The notes: generated by a model not told the origin, from the sequence alone. DNA of 64,000 nt from Alteromonadaceae bacterium Bs31 (GCA_900177435.1 FXAI01000001.1:683361-747360), one strand, 5' to 3'. Counted from the stretch's first letter, positions 1 to 9,946 are shown. A program made the numbers and translations.

Positions 1-27
1 TAATCGTTTCAGCCAAGGGGCTGTAAC

Positions 28-87
28 GCCCCCTTCGGGGCATCGCCGCTTTGCGGCTCGTTCCAAATGCTGTGCATTTGGTCGAAC
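28..87. repeat. Cluster of three adjacent hairpins (REP-like)
   Basis: Three inverted repeats follow one another with almost no spacing: GCCCC/GGGGC (28-41), GCCGC/GCGGC (45-57) and CCAAATGC/GCATTTGG (63-81). The last is extended by flanking GTTC/GAAC. No frame here looks coding. The block lies downstream of the tRNA-Arg 3' end in the tRNA's direction, past its terminator. Such blocks are common as repetitive extragenic palindromes or as tRNA-linked integration scars; which applies cannot be told from one copy. Confidence 0.5.
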
Positions 88-121
88 CTGTGGAGCTTCT
101 CATTCTCCTGAGTGCACATAC

Positions 122-152
122 AAAAAAAGCCACCCCAAACGGGGTAGCTTTT
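122..152 (-). terminator. Intrinsic terminator of tRNA-Arg
   Basis: On the minus strand an AAAGCTACCCC arm pairs with GGGGTGGCTTT around a GTTT loop and runs into a U-rich tail of seven residues. It starts eight bases after the tRNA CCA end, so it most likely ends the tRNA transcript. Confidence 0.75.
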
Positions 153-159
153 ATTTGTA

Positions 160-236
160 TGGCGCACTCGGGAGGATTCGAACCTCCGACCGCTCGGTTC
201 GTAGCCGAGTACTCTATCCAGCTGAGCTACGAGTGC
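160..236 (-). tRNA. tRNA-Arg (anticodon ACG)
   Basis: The minus strand folds into a full 77-nt cloverleaf. The 7-bp acceptor stem is GCACTCG/CGAGTGC, followed by discriminator G and an encoded CCA. The D-arm has GCTC/GAGT. The anticodon stem CTCGG/CCGAG encloses loop CTACGAA with anticodon ACG, and the T-arm GGAGG/CCTCC encloses TTCGAAT. ACG (deaminated to ICG) reads the CGU, CGC and CGA arginine codons. All paired positions match. Confidence 0.97.
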
Positions 237-479
237 GTGTCTTGAAGGGCGCGTATCTTATGCAGTTGGGTGCTTTGAGTCAAGCATGTATTAGCTGATT
301 TTTTCTCGTCTTTAAAGGCTTGGTTGTGCTTCGGGCGCAGGGTGTTCGAGGCTTTCGCTGGAATGAAGGCGAATTAGTGCTTTTTGCGGCTCTAAAAGGG
401 GTGAATTAGAGCTTTTCGTTTAGAATGTGTATAACTATAGCGTATTCACTATAACCCTACAGAATCCAGAGGATTACAC

Positions 480-938
480 TTGAAATCCAAGACTCAAAAA
501 CTCCATGCCAAGAAAAACATTGCTTTGGTCGCCCACGACAATATGAAGGACCCTTTGTGCGGCTGGGCTGTACGGCATAAATTCAAGCTCTCTGCCCATA
601 AGCTCTATGCCACGGGAACTACTGGCTACCGGCTGGAGGAGGCTACCGGGCTTACCATACATAAGTGTGTGAGTGGTCCATTAGGGGGAGATCAGCAGAT
701 TGGCGCTAAGATATCAGAAGGGGAAATCGATATTCTTATATTCTTCTGGGACCCCTTCGAGCCAATGCCTCACGACCCGGATGTAAAAGCGTTGCTGCGA
801 ATTGCTGCGGTTTGGAATATTCCTGTCGCTTGTAATCCTTCTTCAGCAGATTTCATTATTTCGTCGCAGTATATAGCTGAAGATTACGAGCGTTTAGTTC
901 CCGATTACGAGAGCTACATCTTAGATCGCACATCCTAA
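480..938 (+). CDS. mgsA: Methylglyoxal synthase
   Basis: Converts dihydroxyacetone phosphate to methylglyoxal and phosphate, a glycolytic bypass used when phosphate is short or sugar phosphates build up. The 152-residue length equals that of the E. coli enzyme and key positions align without gaps: H19-D20 in the VAHD motif, the GTTG phosphate loop at 46-49, catalytic D71 in GGDQQ, and H98 and D101 in the PHDPD motif. The start is TTG at 480, preceded by AGAGGA; no in-frame ATG would keep the conserved N-terminus. It lies 36 bp ahead of the gamma-glutamyltransferase gene on the same strand, so the two could be cotranscribed, although no functional link is obvious. Cytoplasmic. Confidence 0.96.
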   Translation: MKSKTQKLHAKKNIALVAHDNMKDPLCGWAVRHKFKLSAHKLYATGTTGYRLEEATGLTIHKCVSGPLGGDQQIGAKISEGEIDILIFFWDPFEPMPHDPDVKALLRIAAVWNIPVACNPSSADFIISSQYIAEDYERLVPDYESYILDRTS

Positions 939-974
939 GGCGCATACAGACCAGACTCACACAAAGGATTCAAG

Positions 975-2687
975 ATGAATGTTGAAGCACGACTCCTCAC
1001 GGGGTTAACACTGCTAAGCTTGGCTGTATTCAGCTTTGCTGGTGCCTATCAGCCTCCCACCTATAACTTCGAAGATGCTGCTCAAATTACTCACGATGGT
1101 AAAGGCGCGATCGCGTCGGGGAACAGCATTGCCACCCAGCTGGGGCTCGACGCTTTCGCACGGGGAGGGAATGCAATAGATGCCGCCGCCGCTGTGGCGT
1201 TTGGATTGGGCGTTGTGGATAGCGCTAATTCGGGTATTGGTGGTGGTTGTTTTATTTTGATTCATTGGGCTGATGGAACAATTGAAGCGATTGATGGCCG
1301 TGAAATGGCACCACACAAGGCCACTAAAGATTTGTTTCTTGTGAAGGGTAAATACGAACCACAGCTGAGTAAAACAGGTGCTCTAGCGATTGGTGTTCCA
1401 GGCTCTGTTGCAGCGCTTGAATATATTGTTCAAAAAGGTGGCAAATTAAAGTGGAAAGATGCCATTTTACCGGCTGCGACAATAGCGGAAAAAGGTTATG
1501 TGGTAGGGGATTATTATTCCAAGCGTTTTTCGCGCTACAGTGAGCAACTGTCTCTGTTTCCGGAGACCGCTAAAATCTTCCTCAATGAAAAGGGCGCTGC
1601 ATGGGCACCTGAGCATGTTCTCAAGCAAAAAGATCTAGCCAGCACTTATAGAAAAATAGCGAAAAAAGGCAGTGCGTATTTTTATAAGGGTGATTTTGCC
1701 GAGAAAGTAGAAAGCTGGATGAAGCAGAATGGAGGTATTGTTAGTGCTGAAGATTTTGAGCGTTACCAGACGCTTGTTCGTCAGCCTGTAAAAACCAGCT
1801 TTAAAGGGTATACGATTTTAGGCTTTCCACCGCCCAGTTCTGGTGGCACCCACGTGGGGCAGATATTAAATATTCTGGAAAATTACCCCTTAAATAAACT
1901 TTCTTCTGTCGACCGGTATCACTATACCATCGAAGCTATGAAACTGGCTTTTGCTGACCGGGCCTTTTGGATGGGCGATGCAGATTTTGTTGATGTTCCA
2001 ACTGGGTTGGTGGATAAGTCCTACGCTTTAAGTCTGGGGAAAACCATTAATCCTTTAAAGGCTAACGAGGTAAAAGGCCACGGCACGCCGCCAGATGCAG
2101 CGACTAAAATATTTAATCGCCATACAACACATTTGACGGTAGCGGATAAAGAGGGAAATTGGGTAGCGATAACAACAACGATAAATACCGGCTTTGGAAG
2201 CAAGGTGGTTATACCGGGTACTGGTGTATTGATGAATAATCAGATGGATGATTTTACCGGTAAAGCGGGTTCAGCAAATATTGCCGGCTTGGTGGGTTAT
2301 GATGCAAATCTGGTGGAGGCGAGAAAACGCCCACTCTCCAGTATGAGTCCGACCATTGTCCTAAAAGAGGGGAAGCCGGTATTAGCTGTAGGGGCTGCTG
2401 GTGGGCCGACAATAATTACTCAGGTTGTGCAAACCTTGTTAAATACTCTAGCGCTTGATATGCCACTTGAGCAGGCAATGGCCGAACCGCGAGTTCACAA
2501 CCAATGGCGGCCAGAACGGACACTGGTGGATGCTTTTATCGATGCTGGCTTGAGAAAAAAATTAAGTGACAGGGGGCATACTCTGGTAGATTGGCCAGCC
2601 TTCGGAGGTACCCAGGCAATCTCCCTTGAAGATGGCAAGTTTATCCCGGTAACAGAGCCACGATTAAAAGCGCGAATGGATTTCTAA
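975..2687 (+). CDS. ggt: Gamma-glutamyltransferase (glutathione hydrolase)
   Basis: Cleaves the gamma-glutamyl bond of glutathione and transfers the group to water or to amino acids and peptides. It is a periplasmic N-terminal-nucleophile enzyme made as a proenzyme that cuts itself into large and small subunits. The predicted signal peptide covers about residues 1-24. The autocatalytic cleavage site lies before T384 in the TTHLTVAD motif, which becomes the nucleophile of the small subunit. The downstream NNQMDDF and PLSSMSPT motifs that bind the gamma-glutamyl group are intact. Length (570 residues) is typical. ATG at 975 has AAAGGA upstream. The 3' end overlaps the convergent dusC gene by 24 bp. 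Confidence 0.95.
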   Translation: MNVEARLLTGLTLLSLAVFSFAGAYQPPTYNFEDAAQITHDGKGAIASGNSIATQLGLDAFARGGNAIDAAAAVAFGLGVVDSANSGIGGGCFILIHWADGTIEAIDGREMAPHKATKDLFLVKGKYEPQLSKTGALAIGVPGSVAALEYIVQKGGKLKWKDAILPAATIAEKGYVVGDYYSKRFSRYSEQLSLFPETAKIFLNEKGAAWAPEHVLKQKDLASTYRKIAKKGSAYFYKGDFAEKVESWMKQNGGIVSAEDFERYQTLVRQPVKTSFKGYTILGFPPPSSGGTHVGQILNILENYPLNKLSSVDRYHYTIEAMKLAFADRAFWMGDADFVDVPTGLVDKSYALSLGKTINPLKANEVKGHGTPPDAATKIFNRHTTHLTVADKEGNWVAITTTINTGFGSKVVIPGTGVLMNNQMDDFTGKAGSANIAGLVGYDANLVEARKRPLSSMSPTIVLKEGKPVLAVGAAGGPTIITQVVQTLLNTLALDMPLEQAMAEPRVHNQWRPERTLVDAFIDAGLRKKLSDRGHTLVDWPAFGGTQAISLEDGKFIPVTEPRLKARMDF

Positions 2688-3620
2688 GTTTAATCGTTTT
2701 TCGATCTGTTCCCGGTTTCTGGATGTTTTTATGTCGTTAAATAGTGCGTCGGCTTCCGGATAGGTTTTTCGCAAATAATGGAGCCATTGCTTCAAACGAT
2801 TACCAAGGTATTTTGCCGGGTAGGCTGTGCAGGTTTGCTGAAAGAACAGGTGTACGCGGGTTGCGATTTCCGCCCACTCCAGGTGTGCAAATGGTTTGCC
2901 CTGTGAGGCGGCTTTAATAGCGAGTGCTAAGTCAGGCTTTGCCAGCAGACCTCGGCCTAGCATTACATCATTGCACCCACTTTGCTCCCTACACTGGAAA
3001 TAATCGTCAACTGTCCAAATTTCCCCGTTTGCAATAACGGGAATTTTTAGAGCCTGGCGAATTTCTCCTATATAGCCCCAGTATGCCGGTGGCTTGTATC
3101 CATCCTTTTTGGAGCGAGCATGCACGAACAATTCATTCGCACCGGCTTCTTCAATGGCTTTTGCATTTTTCAGGTAGCTATCGCGCTCATTGTAGCCGAG
3201 GCGAATTTTGGCTGTAACGGGAGTAGATGCAGGCACGGCGTCGCGCACTCGGCTGACGATTTCGTAAATTAAATCGGTGTCATCCAGCAGGCAGGCGCCA
3301 CCACGGTTTTTGTTGACGGTTTTTGCCGGGCAGCCAAAATTGAGGTCAACTGCGGGTGCACCAAGTTGGGCGACTTTTCGAGCGTTTGCCGCCAGCGCTC
3401 GTGCATTGCTGCCCAAAAGCTGAACTCTCACGGTATAGTCTGAGTCCCCCAGCAATTCAGGGCAGCTCCGAATAAACACACGGCGCGGAAGGGTATGGTC
3501 TGTAACGCGAATAAATTCTGTCACGCAGCTATCTATTCCACCAGAAGCATCGGAAGCGCTTAGAATTTTGCGCATATGGTGATCTACAACACCTTCCATT
3601 GGCGCTAAAAATATTTGCAT
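2664..3620 (-). CDS. dusC: tRNA-dihydrouridine(16) synthase DusC
   Basis: FMN/NADPH enzyme that reduces uridine to dihydrouridine in the tRNA D-loop; the DusC subfamily acts on U16. The N-terminus IFLAPMEGV and the motif NFGCPAKTVN are family hallmarks. The latter holds the catalytic cysteine, about residue 97 from this start. The KIRLGY, HAR and IANGEIW segments line the FMN barrel, and the C-terminal RLKQWLHYLRKTYPEA segment is typical of the DusC branch rather than DusA or DusB. I chose ATG at 3620 because E. coli DusC begins just before LAPMEG; a TTG at 3638 would add six residues and has no better ribosome site. Its 3' end overlaps ggt. Confidence 0.93.
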   Translation of the reverse strand: MQIFLAPMEGVVDHHMRKILSASDASGGIDSCVTEFIRVTDHTLPRRVFIRSCPELLGDSDYTVRVQLLGSNARALAANARKVAQLGAPAVDLNFGCPAKTVNKNRGGACLLDDTDLIYEIVSRVRDAVPASTPVTAKIRLGYNERDSYLKNAKAIEEAGANELFVHARSKKDGYKPPAYWGYIGEIRQALKIPVIANGEIWTVDDYFQCREQSGCNDVMLGRGLLAKPDLALAIKAASQGKPFAHLEWAEIATRVHLFFQQTCTAYPAKYLGNRLKQWLHYLRKTYPEADALFNDIKTSRNREQIEKRLNLEIHSRF

Positions 3621-4065
3621 AAGGTTGGGGCTATTCAAGACGGGTGCGAGAGGGTAGCAGAAACAAAGCCGGTCATAAATACAGCACTTGAGTGGATTCT
3701 AGACTTAATGACGGTTAATTGAGCGTTTTCGCTAGAAAAGTAAGATGTTGCACTTGCTCAATCGGTAACATTTTCTTTATCTTATGCCCCCGACATTATT
3801 GCCTTAAAAGCTTTATAAAAATTAAGGCTATTTGTGCTGAGTAGGTATGAGCTTTAGCTAATCCGGCTATCTCTCTGATCTAGCTCAATACGAAAAAAGT
3901 CAACTAGTTCAAACTATGGCGATAATGATAACAAACCAATAAATCTTGTTTCAGTGCAAAGATGTCGTTTATTTCAGTTGGGCAAAGGCTCGCAGTCAAA
4001 GGGTTTGATACCAAACAATTTGATACAGTACGACTCGGGTAAGATTCACGCTTAAGAGGAAAGTC
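3621..4065. other. Intergenic region upstream of oadGAB
   Basis: About 445 bp between the divergent dusC and oadG starts. It must hold both promoters. TTGATA elements occur at 4005 and 4020, but neither has a convincingly spaced -10 box. AAGAGGAAAG directly before 4066 is a strong ribosome site for oadG. I see no riboswitch fold, repeat or credible small gene. Confidence 0.4.
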
Positions 4066-4314
4066 ATGAAAGAAAATCTGTGGCAACAAGGTCTTGACCT
4101 CATGCTCTATGGCATGGGAACCGTATTCGTGTTTCTTACGCTGCTGGTGATATGCACCATACTTATGTCAACCTTGCTGCGCCGCTTTCTGGGAGAAGAG
4201 CCAGAGCCGGTTGTGGCAAGAGTGGATACTGCTTCTGCTGAATCAGTAAGCCCGAAAACATTGGCCGTTATTCAGGCCGCTATTCATGCGCACCGCGCAA
4301 AACATCAGAAATAA
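4066..4314 (+). CDS. oadG: Oxaloacetate decarboxylase gamma subunit
   Basis: Small membrane subunit of the Na+-translocating oxaloacetate decarboxylase; it anchors the alpha subunit to the beta subunit. The 82-residue protein has one transmembrane helix (about residues 14-35), the LMLYGMGTVFVFL signature of the OadG family, and an acidic/proline linker. Its basic C-terminal helix (about 60-82, TLAVIQAAIHAHR) is the part known in the family to contact the alpha subunit association domain. It is the first gene of oadG-oadA-oadB, in the usual order, with a 46-bp gap to oadA. ATG at 4066 follows a strong AAGAGGAAAG. Confidence 0.92.
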   Translation: MKENLWQQGLDLMLYGMGTVFVFLTLLVICTILMSTLLRRFLGEEPEPVVARVDTASAESVSPKTLAVIQAAIHAHRAKHQK

Positions 4315-4360
4315 TATGATTTTTAACGAACAACCACCGATGATATGGGGGCTGCTGTAA

Positions 4361-6154
4361 ATGAGCGAAACAAAGAAAAAACTGGGTATAACTGAGGTTG
4401 TTCTGCGAGATGCGCACCAATCGCTGTTTGCCACGCGTATGCGCATCGATGACATGCTCCCCATAGCGGCAGAGCTTGATGAAATTGGCTATTGGTCTGT
4501 AGAGACCTGGGGCGGAGCAACATTTGACTCCTGTATTCGCTTCCTGGGTGAGGACCCATGGGATCGCATTAGGGAGCTTAAAAAAGCGATGCCGAAAACG
4601 CCTCATCAAATGCTGTTTAGGGGGCAGAACATTCTGGGTTATCGTCATTATGCTGACGATGTGGTAGCGAAGTTTGTTGAGCGCTGTGCAATTAATGGCG
4701 TGGATGTTTTCCGAGTTTTCGATGCGATGAACGATATGCGTAATATCGAAACCGCGTTAAAAGCTGTTAAACAGGTGGGCAAGCACGCGATGGGTACAAT
4801 CTCTTATACCCTCAGCCCTGTGCACACCGTCGAAAAATGGGTAGAGCAAGGAAAGATCATTGAGGACATGGGCGCAGACTCCATTGTTATCAAAGATATG
4901 GCGGGGCTTATGAAGCCCTATGAAGGTTATGACCTGGTAAAACAGTTAAAAGCGGCTTGTGATATTCCTATTCACTTCCACTGTCATGCAACTACGGGTC
5001 TTGCGCATTCAACCCTTATTAAGATGGCAGAGGCTGGTATCGATAATGTAGATACTTCCATATCGTCCATGTCTACCACCTACGGTCACAGCCCTACAGA
5101 AACACTGGTTGCTGCTCTGGAAGGTACGGAGCGTGATACCGGACTGGATTTGGCGCGTTTAGAAAAAATAGCTTTGTATTTCCGCGATGTGCGACCTAAG
5201 TACGCCAAGTGGGAAGGTGCATTAAGAGGTGTCGATGTACGCATTCTTACCGCACAGGTTCCTGGCGGTATGCTTACCAATATGGAAAACCAGCTGAAAG
5301 AGCAGGGTGCTTCAGATCGTATTGATGAAGTGCTTGAAGAAATTCCTCGTGTACGCGAAGACCTGGGTTTTATTCCTCTGGTGACACCAACCTCCCAAAT
5401 CGTGGGTACTCAGGCGGTACTTAACGTTTTGTGCGGTGAGCGCTACGGTAACATTTCCAAAGAAACGCGCGGAATTTTGCGAGGCGAATATGGCCTCTCT
5501 CCTGCGCCGATTAATAAAGAGCTTCAGGCCCGTGTGTTGGAGGAAGGTGAAGAACCGATTACCTGCCGCCCTGCGGACCTTCTCGAACCCGAGCTCGATG
5601 CATTGGCAAATGAGCTCAGAGCGAAAGCGGCTGAGCAAAATGTTGAACTGCATACGGGAGAGCAAGAAATAGATGATGTGTTGATCTACGCCTTGTTCCC
5701 GCAAGTGGGTCTTAAGTTCCTTGCTAACCGCAATAACCCCGATGCCTTCGAGCCTGTTCCAACAGGTAAAGAGACCTCAGTGGTTAAATCCAAGGGCGGA
5801 GATGAAGTTTATACCGTCAATGTGGAAGGTAAAGACTACACAGTAACCGTGAGTAACGGTGGTGAGTTAACGGGAATTGTACCTTTGGCAGGGGTTGCTG
5901 CCGGGGCATCCGCAGGTGGCAGCGCTGCTGCACCGGCAGGAGGAGACCCGGTGCCCGCTCCGTTGGCAGGGAATATTTTCCGAGTAATGGTTAGCCCCGG
6001 GCAGGAAGTAGTTGAAGGGGATACCTTGTTAATACTCGAAGCCATGAAAATGGAAACGCAAGTCGCTGCGCCTCAAGCTGGCATCATCGGCTCTATAAAC
6101 GTGAAAGAAGGTGACAAAGTATCTGTTGGCGATACCTTGTTAACCATAGCCTAA
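4361..6154 (+). CDS. oadA: Oxaloacetate decarboxylase alpha subunit (biotin carboxyltransferase)
   Basis: Transfers CO2 from oxaloacetate to biotin, giving pyruvate; the carboxybiotin is then decarboxylated by OadB with Na+ export. Residues 1 to about 300 form the HMG-CoA-lyase-like barrel, with VLRDAHQSL, the metal-binding HFHCHATTG segment and the VIKDMAG segment (family carboxyltransferase lysine). A conserved association domain follows (about 310-460). After an Ala/Gly/Pro linker (about 505-530) comes a biotinyl domain with the EAMKMET lysine that carries biotin near residue 563. 597 residues is normal for the family. It is a cytoplasmic peripheral subunit between oadG and oadB, the latter starting 17 bp downstream. 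Confidence 0.96.
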   Translation: MSETKKKLGITEVVLRDAHQSLFATRMRIDDMLPIAAELDEIGYWSVETWGGATFDSCIRFLGEDPWDRIRELKKAMPKTPHQMLFRGQNILGYRHYADDVVAKFVERCAINGVDVFRVFDAMNDMRNIETALKAVKQVGKHAMGTISYTLSPVHTVEKWVEQGKIIEDMGADSIVIKDMAGLMKPYEGYDLVKQLKAACDIPIHFHCHATTGLAHSTLIKMAEAGIDNVDTSISSMSTTYGHSPTETLVAALEGTERDTGLDLARLEKIALYFRDVRPKYAKWEGALRGVDVRILTAQVPGGMLTNMENQLKEQGASDRIDEVLEEIPRVREDLGFIPLVTPTSQIVGTQAVLNVLCGERYGNISKETRGILRGEYGLSPAPINKELQARVLEEGEEPITCRPADLLEPELDALANELRAKAAEQNVELHTGEQEIDDVLIYALFPQVGLKFLANRNNPDAFEPVPTGKETSVVKSKGGDEVYTVNVEGKDYTVTVSNGGELTGIVPLAGVAAGASAGGSAAAPAGGDPVPAPLAGNIFRVMVSPGQEVVEGDTLLILEAMKMETQVAAPQAGIIGSINVKEGDKVSVGDTLLTIA

Positions 6155-6171
6155 GATAATAGGGGTCATTC

Positions 6172-7485
6172 ATGGGGAATTTGTTGGGGCTTTGGCAGGC
6201 TTCTGGCCTGTATCAAATGCATGTTGGGCAGTTTGTGATGATACTCATCTGCCTGTTGTTGCTTTTCCTGGCGATCCGAAAAGGCTTTGAGCCCTTGCTT
6301 CTTGTGCCGATCGGCTTTGGTGGGATTTTAGCGAATATTCCGGGGGCAGGTTTAGCGCTGCCGGCGGTAGAAAATGCGCTTGCAGCCGGGGACCCAACGG
6401 TACTCGCTGGTTTGGCGGAGCTACTGGGTCTTGGCGCGTGGGATTCTGCGAAAGATATTTATAACGCCTATCAGTCTGCCGGGCCTGCTGCCCATAAGTT
6501 AACGGCCTTGTACGCGGCAGAGGCGGGCTACCACAACGGTATGCTGTATAACTTCTATTCGGTTGCTATCGCAACTGGAGCAGCCCCATTGATCATCTTC
6601 ATGGGTGTTGGTGCCATGACAGATTTTGGACCGCTGCTGGCGAACCCCAAAACCCTGTTTCTTGGCGCCGCTGCGCAGTTCGGTATTTTTGCTACCATCA
6701 TTGGAGCGGTGTTCCTCTCCGCCAACGGCATTATGGACTTCTCCATTGCCGATGCGGCGGCTATCGGGATTATCGGTGGTGCCGACGGGCCAACAGCTAT
6801 TTATGTTTCGAGCAAGCTGGCTCCGGATCTATTGGGTGCGATCGCTGTAGCGGCCTATTCCTACATGGCCCTGGTTCCGCTGATTCAGCCTCCCATTATG
6901 AGAGCGCTAACCAGCGAGAAAGAGCGCAAAATAGAGATGACTCAGCTGCGCACCGTTGGTCGTCGTGAAAAAATCTTTTTCCCGATGCTGCTGCTTATTC
7001 TTGTTGCGCTGGTGCTGCCAGATGCTGCCCCACTGCTCGGTATGTTCTGTTTCGGTAATTTGATGCGTGAGTGTGGTGTGGTAGACCGTTTATCAGAAAC
7101 TACGCAGCATTCTCTGATCAATATTACTACTATCTTCCTAGGTTTGTCGGTGGGCTCAAAACTGGCTGCGGATAAGTTCCTCGACCCTAAAACTATGGGG
7201 ATTTTACTGCTGGGTATCGTTGCTTTCGGTATTGGCACTGCCATGGGTGTATTGATGGCTAAACTTATGAACAAGTTTAGCAAACAGAAAATTAACCCCC
7301 TCATTGGTTCTGCGGGTGTTTCTGCTGTGCCTATGGCGGCAAGGGTTTCCAACAAAGTAGGTCAGGAAGCTAATCCACACAACTTCTTGCTAATGCATGC
7401 GATGGGGCCGAATGTGGCGGGTGTTATCGGTTCAGCGGTAGCTGCAGGTGTGATGATCTCAATGGTGACGGGAATGCTGCAATAG
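6172..7485 (+). CDS. oadB: Oxaloacetate decarboxylase beta subunit (Na+ pump)
   Basis: Integral membrane subunit that decarboxylates carboxybiotin and drives Na+ out of the cell. The 437-residue protein is rich in hydrophobic helices. It carries the [19 protein letters not shown] signature near residues 198-216, where the conserved aspartate is implicated in Na+ binding in this family. The C-terminal GMLQ end and the [24 protein letters not shown] segment are also typical. It is the last gene of the oad operon and is followed 26 bp later by a strong terminator. In a marine heterotroph it would convert decarboxylation energy into a sodium gradient usable by Na+ symporters such as the one at 32957-34846. 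Confidence 0.95.
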   Translation: MGNLLGLWQASGLYQMHVGQFVMILICLLLLFLAIRKGFEPLLLVPIGFGGILANIPGAGLALPAVENALAAGDPTVLAGLAELLGLGAWDSAKDIYNAYQSAGPAAHKLTALYAAEAGYHNGMLYNFYSVAIATGAAPLIIFMGVGAMTDFGPLLANPKTLFLGAAAQFGIFATIIGAVFLSANGIMDFSIADAAAIGIIGGADGPTAIYVSSKLAPDLLGAIAVAAYSYMALVPLIQPPIMRALTSEKERKIEMTQLRTVGRREKIFFPMLLLILVALVLPDAAPLLGMFCFGNLMRECGVVDRLSETTQHSLINITTIFLGLSVGSKLAADKFLDPKTMGILLLGIVAFGIGTAMGVLMAKLMNKFSKQKINPLIGSAGVSAVPMAARVSNKVGQEANPHNFLLMHAMGPNVAGVIGSAVAAGVMISMVTGMLQ

Positions 7486-7511
7486 CGTTCTGGGTTTTTC
7501 ATCATAACGCC

Positions 7512-7543
7512 AAAACGGGCCTTTACAGCCCGTTTTGCTTTTT
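7512..7543 (+). terminator. Intrinsic terminator of the oad operon
   Basis: A perfect 9-bp stem, AAAACGGGC/GCCCGTTTT, closes a CTTTACA loop and is followed by a T-rich tail (GCTTTTTC). It sits 26 bp after the oadB stop. The stem is symmetric enough to act weakly in the other direction too. Confidence 0.9.
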
Positions 7544-7649
7544 CTAAGGGGTGTATATCTGTTCTTCTCGCCCCTACAAACTTTCTTAATCGCGCAGCAG
7601 CATGGCTCTTTTTCTGTGTTTGTGTTCAGGCAAATATATGAGAAGCGTT

Positions 7650-7677
7650 TTTACTCTCATGCTGCCTATAGTAGAAT
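7650..7677 (+). promoter_or_regulatory. Probable sigma-70 promoter of pyruvate kinase
   Basis: TTTACT (7650-7655) and TAGAAT (7672-7677) are separated by 16 bp. The -10 box is followed by GCGCGC, a GC-rich discriminator that also follows the -10 boxes I assign to dnaX and ffs. The inferred start point would leave a leader of about 30 nt before the pyk ATG. Confidence 0.45.
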
Positions 7678-7716
7678 GCGCGCAATTTCATATATGAACC
7701 ATCACGGAGTCATCCA

Positions 7717-9162
7717 ATGTATAGACGTACCAAGATTGTAAGCACGCTCGGCCCGGCAACTGACGAAGCGGGAATACTGGAAAAACTAATAGTAGCGGGC
7801 GTCAATGTTGTACGTATGAATTTCTCTCACGGTAGCGCAGAAGATCATCTGCGGCGGGCAGAAGAAGTGCGCGAACTGTGTAAAAAGCACAATACTTACG
7901 TCGCTATTTTGGGTGATCTCCAGGGGCCAAAAATTCGTGTGGCACGCTTTGCAGAAGGCCCTGTACAGCTTGAAATCGGTGATAAGTTTGCACTGGACGC
8001 CTCCCTGGCACGAGAAGCCGGCAATCAAAAAGAAGTAGGAATTGACTATAAAGAGCTGCCAAATGACGTGAATCCCGGTGATATGCTGCTTCTGGATGAT
8101 GGCCGCGTAGTGCTTAAGGTGGAGTCTGTTGACGGTCAGAGAATCAATACGGACGTGGTGGTGGGCGGTAAGCTCTCCAATAACAAGGGGATCAATCGGC
8201 AGGGCGGTGGTTTATCTGCACCTGCACTGACCGAAAAAGACGTTCAAGACATAAAAACAGCGGTTGAAATCGGTGTGGACTACTTGGCGGTATCTTTTCC
8301 TCGAAACGCTGAAGACATGAACCTTGCCCGCCAGCTTACTCGTGATGCGGGTGGCAACATGTATATGGTGGCAAAAATAGAGCGGGCAGAAACTGTTGCA
8401 GACACGCAGATTCTGGACGATATCATTCTGGCTTCTGACGCTGTAATGGTTGCTCGTGGCGACCTCGGAGTTGAAATTGGTGATGCCCAGCTGATAGGCG
8501 TGCAAAAGCACTTAATTGAGCGTGCACGCTGCCTGAACCGCTGCGTTATTACAGCCACTCAAATGATGGAAACCATGATCAGCAGCCCACTACCTACGCG
8601 CGCGGAAGTATTCGATGTGGCCAATGCTGTTTTGGACGGTACAGATGCTGTAATGCTTTCTGCCGAAACCGCCGCCGGTAAATATCCTGTGCAAACTGTC
8701 GAAGCTATGGTGCGGGTAATACGAGGTGCGGAGAAACACCCGCAAGCGGAAACTCCGCCAGCCCAGCCAGAAGGGGGCTATACCGCCATTGATGAAGCAA
8801 TTGCCATGTCTACCATTTTCGCTGCTCATAACCTGCAAAAGGTAAAATGCATCGCTTCCATGACGGAGTCAGGCTCAACACCCCTGCTTATGTCTCGAAT
8901 TGGTGCCCGTTTGCCGATTTTTGCTTTTTCTCGCAGTGAGAGAACATTGCGACGAGCGGCGCTCTTCCGGGGCGTTCAGCCTGTGTTATTTGACAGCGAC
9001 AGCATCCCCCATGCAGAAGCCAATGCTCGGGCGGTTGATGTTTTGGTTGAACAAGAGGGCCTCGAAGACGGAGATCTGGTACTCATTTCCAAAGGTGATT
9101 ATGCCAATGTTCACGGTGGAACAAACACCATGAAGATTGTTCAGGTGGGTTCGGTAACCTAG
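7717..9162 (+). CDS. pykA: Pyruvate kinase (PykA type)
   Basis: Final ATP-yielding step of glycolysis: phosphoenolpyruvate + ADP to pyruvate + ATP. The protein opens with [14 protein letters not shown] and carries NFSHGS (phosphate and K+ site), the [10 protein letters not shown]-domain hinge, the active-site MVAKIERAE segment with its catalytic lysine, [12 protein letters not shown], and [10 protein letters not shown]. The A-B-A-C arrangement is complete at 481 residues, matching E. coli PykA (480) rather than PykF (470). ATG at 7717 has CACGGAG upstream. It stands alone between the oad terminator and a convergent response regulator gene. Confidence 0.95.
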   Translation: MYRRTKIVSTLGPATDEAGILEKLIVAGVNVVRMNFSHGSAEDHLRRAEEVRELCKKHNTYVAILGDLQGPKIRVARFAEGPVQLEIGDKFALDASLAREAGNQKEVGIDYKELPNDVNPGDMLLLDDGRVVLKVESVDGQRINTDVVVGGKLSNNKGINRQGGGLSAPALTEKDVQDIKTAVEIGVDYLAVSFPRNAEDMNLARQLTRDAGGNMYMVAKIERAETVADTQILDDIILASDAVMVARGDLGVEIGDAQLIGVQKHLIERARCLNRCVITATQMMETMISSPLPTRAEVFDVANAVLDGTDAVMLSAETAAGKYPVQTVEAMVRVIRGAEKHPQAETPPAQPEGGYTAIDEAIAMSTIFAAHNLQKVKCIASMTESGSTPLLMSRIGARLPIFAFSRSERTLRRAALFRGVQPVLFDSDSIPHAEANARAVDVLVEQEGLEDGDLVLISKGDYANVHGGTNTMKIVQVGSVT

Positions 9163-9186
9163 TAAGCGACTAGCTTTGATGTAGCC

Positions 9187-9825
9187 CTAAGCAGGGCTGT
9201 TGTTCTCTTCCTCGAGCTCCAGTGCTGCTTTTATTTTTCCTTCAAGTACATCGATATCAATGGGTTTAACGATATAGTCGTTAACACCCTGCTGAATAGC
9301 CTCCCTAATGCGAGCCGCTTCTGACACGGCGGTAACCATCATGAAGTGTGCATTTTTCAGCGTGTTAGAAGCTTTTGCCTTTGTATGCACTTCCAGGCCT
9401 GTTAGCTCCGGCATATCCCAGTCGCAGAGAATAAGATCATAGGGTGACTCTGCTGCTTTGATCTTGTCGAAAGCTTCTTTGCCGTCTGTTGCCAGGTCAA
9501 CCAGCTTCATTCCAAAGTCTTCAAGAATATCCATCAGCAATTTGGCTGAATCAGCATTATCCTCTGCAACCAGAACTCTCGCCGTGGCCATGGATAGTTT
9601 ACGAGGGGTTTTCGCTGCGGCGGCTTTGGCTGGAGCTACACTTGCTGTGCTTGCGGGCGCGGTGGCAGCAAGTTTCTTCATTGCGTTTTCAAGCAGCCTT
9701 ATGGACTCAATGTGCTCTTTTCTTACGTCTGGATCCTGATGCGCGTCCTCCAGAGTTTTACGTAGCCAGGCCCGGCGTTTGCTTAGCGTAGCGACAACAA
9801 TTTTTATTTCTGCGCTGGATAGCAT
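9187..9825 (-). CDS. CheY-like response regulator with N-terminal extension
   Basis: The receiver domain occupies about residues 82-205. It has the acidic pair E88-D89, phosphoacceptor D135 in LILCDWDMPE, T165 and K187 in the IVKPID loop, so it should be phosphorylatable. There is no DNA-binding or enzymatic output domain. Instead an 80-residue N-terminus carries a basic helical segment (about 5-50, SKRRAWLRKTLEDAHQ) and an Ala/Pro/Thr linker (53-74). The role is probably signalling by protein contact, as in chemotaxis or phosphorelays; no partner kinase gene is adjacent. It converges on pykA with a 24-bp gap containing an AGCCCT/AGGGCT hairpin (9183-9198). Confidence 0.85.
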   Translation of the reverse strand: MLSSAEIKIVVATLSKRRAWLRKTLEDAHQDPDVRKEHIESIRLLENAMKKLAATAPASTASVAPAKAAAAKTPRKLSMATARVLVAEDNADSAKLLMDILEDFGMKLVDLATDGKEAFDKIKAAESPYDLILCDWDMPELTGLEVHTKAKASNTLKNAHFMMVTAVSEAARIREAIQQGVNDYIVKPIDIDVLEGKIKAALELEEENNSPA

Positions 9826-9946
9826 GCTTGAAAATCTCGCTCTAACTTGTTCATGTTCTACTTAAGTATAGAGCGAAATTCGAATGCTGGACTGCTTCTC
9901 GCTAAGATTTGGTTTGGGCAGTCTGGTGCTTGAAAGGAAGGTAGGG

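Noticed and set aside
51-245. 64-codon open frame over the hairpin cluster and tRNA-Arg
   Set aside because: Covered by a tRNA gene on the other strand and by hairpins; not coding.
3904-4089. 61-codon minus-strand frame before oadG
   Set aside because: No ribosome site, low-complexity translation, and it overlaps the oadG start.
4066-7485. OadGAB as methylmalonyl-CoA or malonate decarboxylase
   Set aside because: The three-gene set with a biotinylated alpha subunit fused to the carboxyltransferase barrel and an 82-residue gamma fits oxaloacetate decarboxylase; no CoA-transferase or acyl-carrier genes are present.
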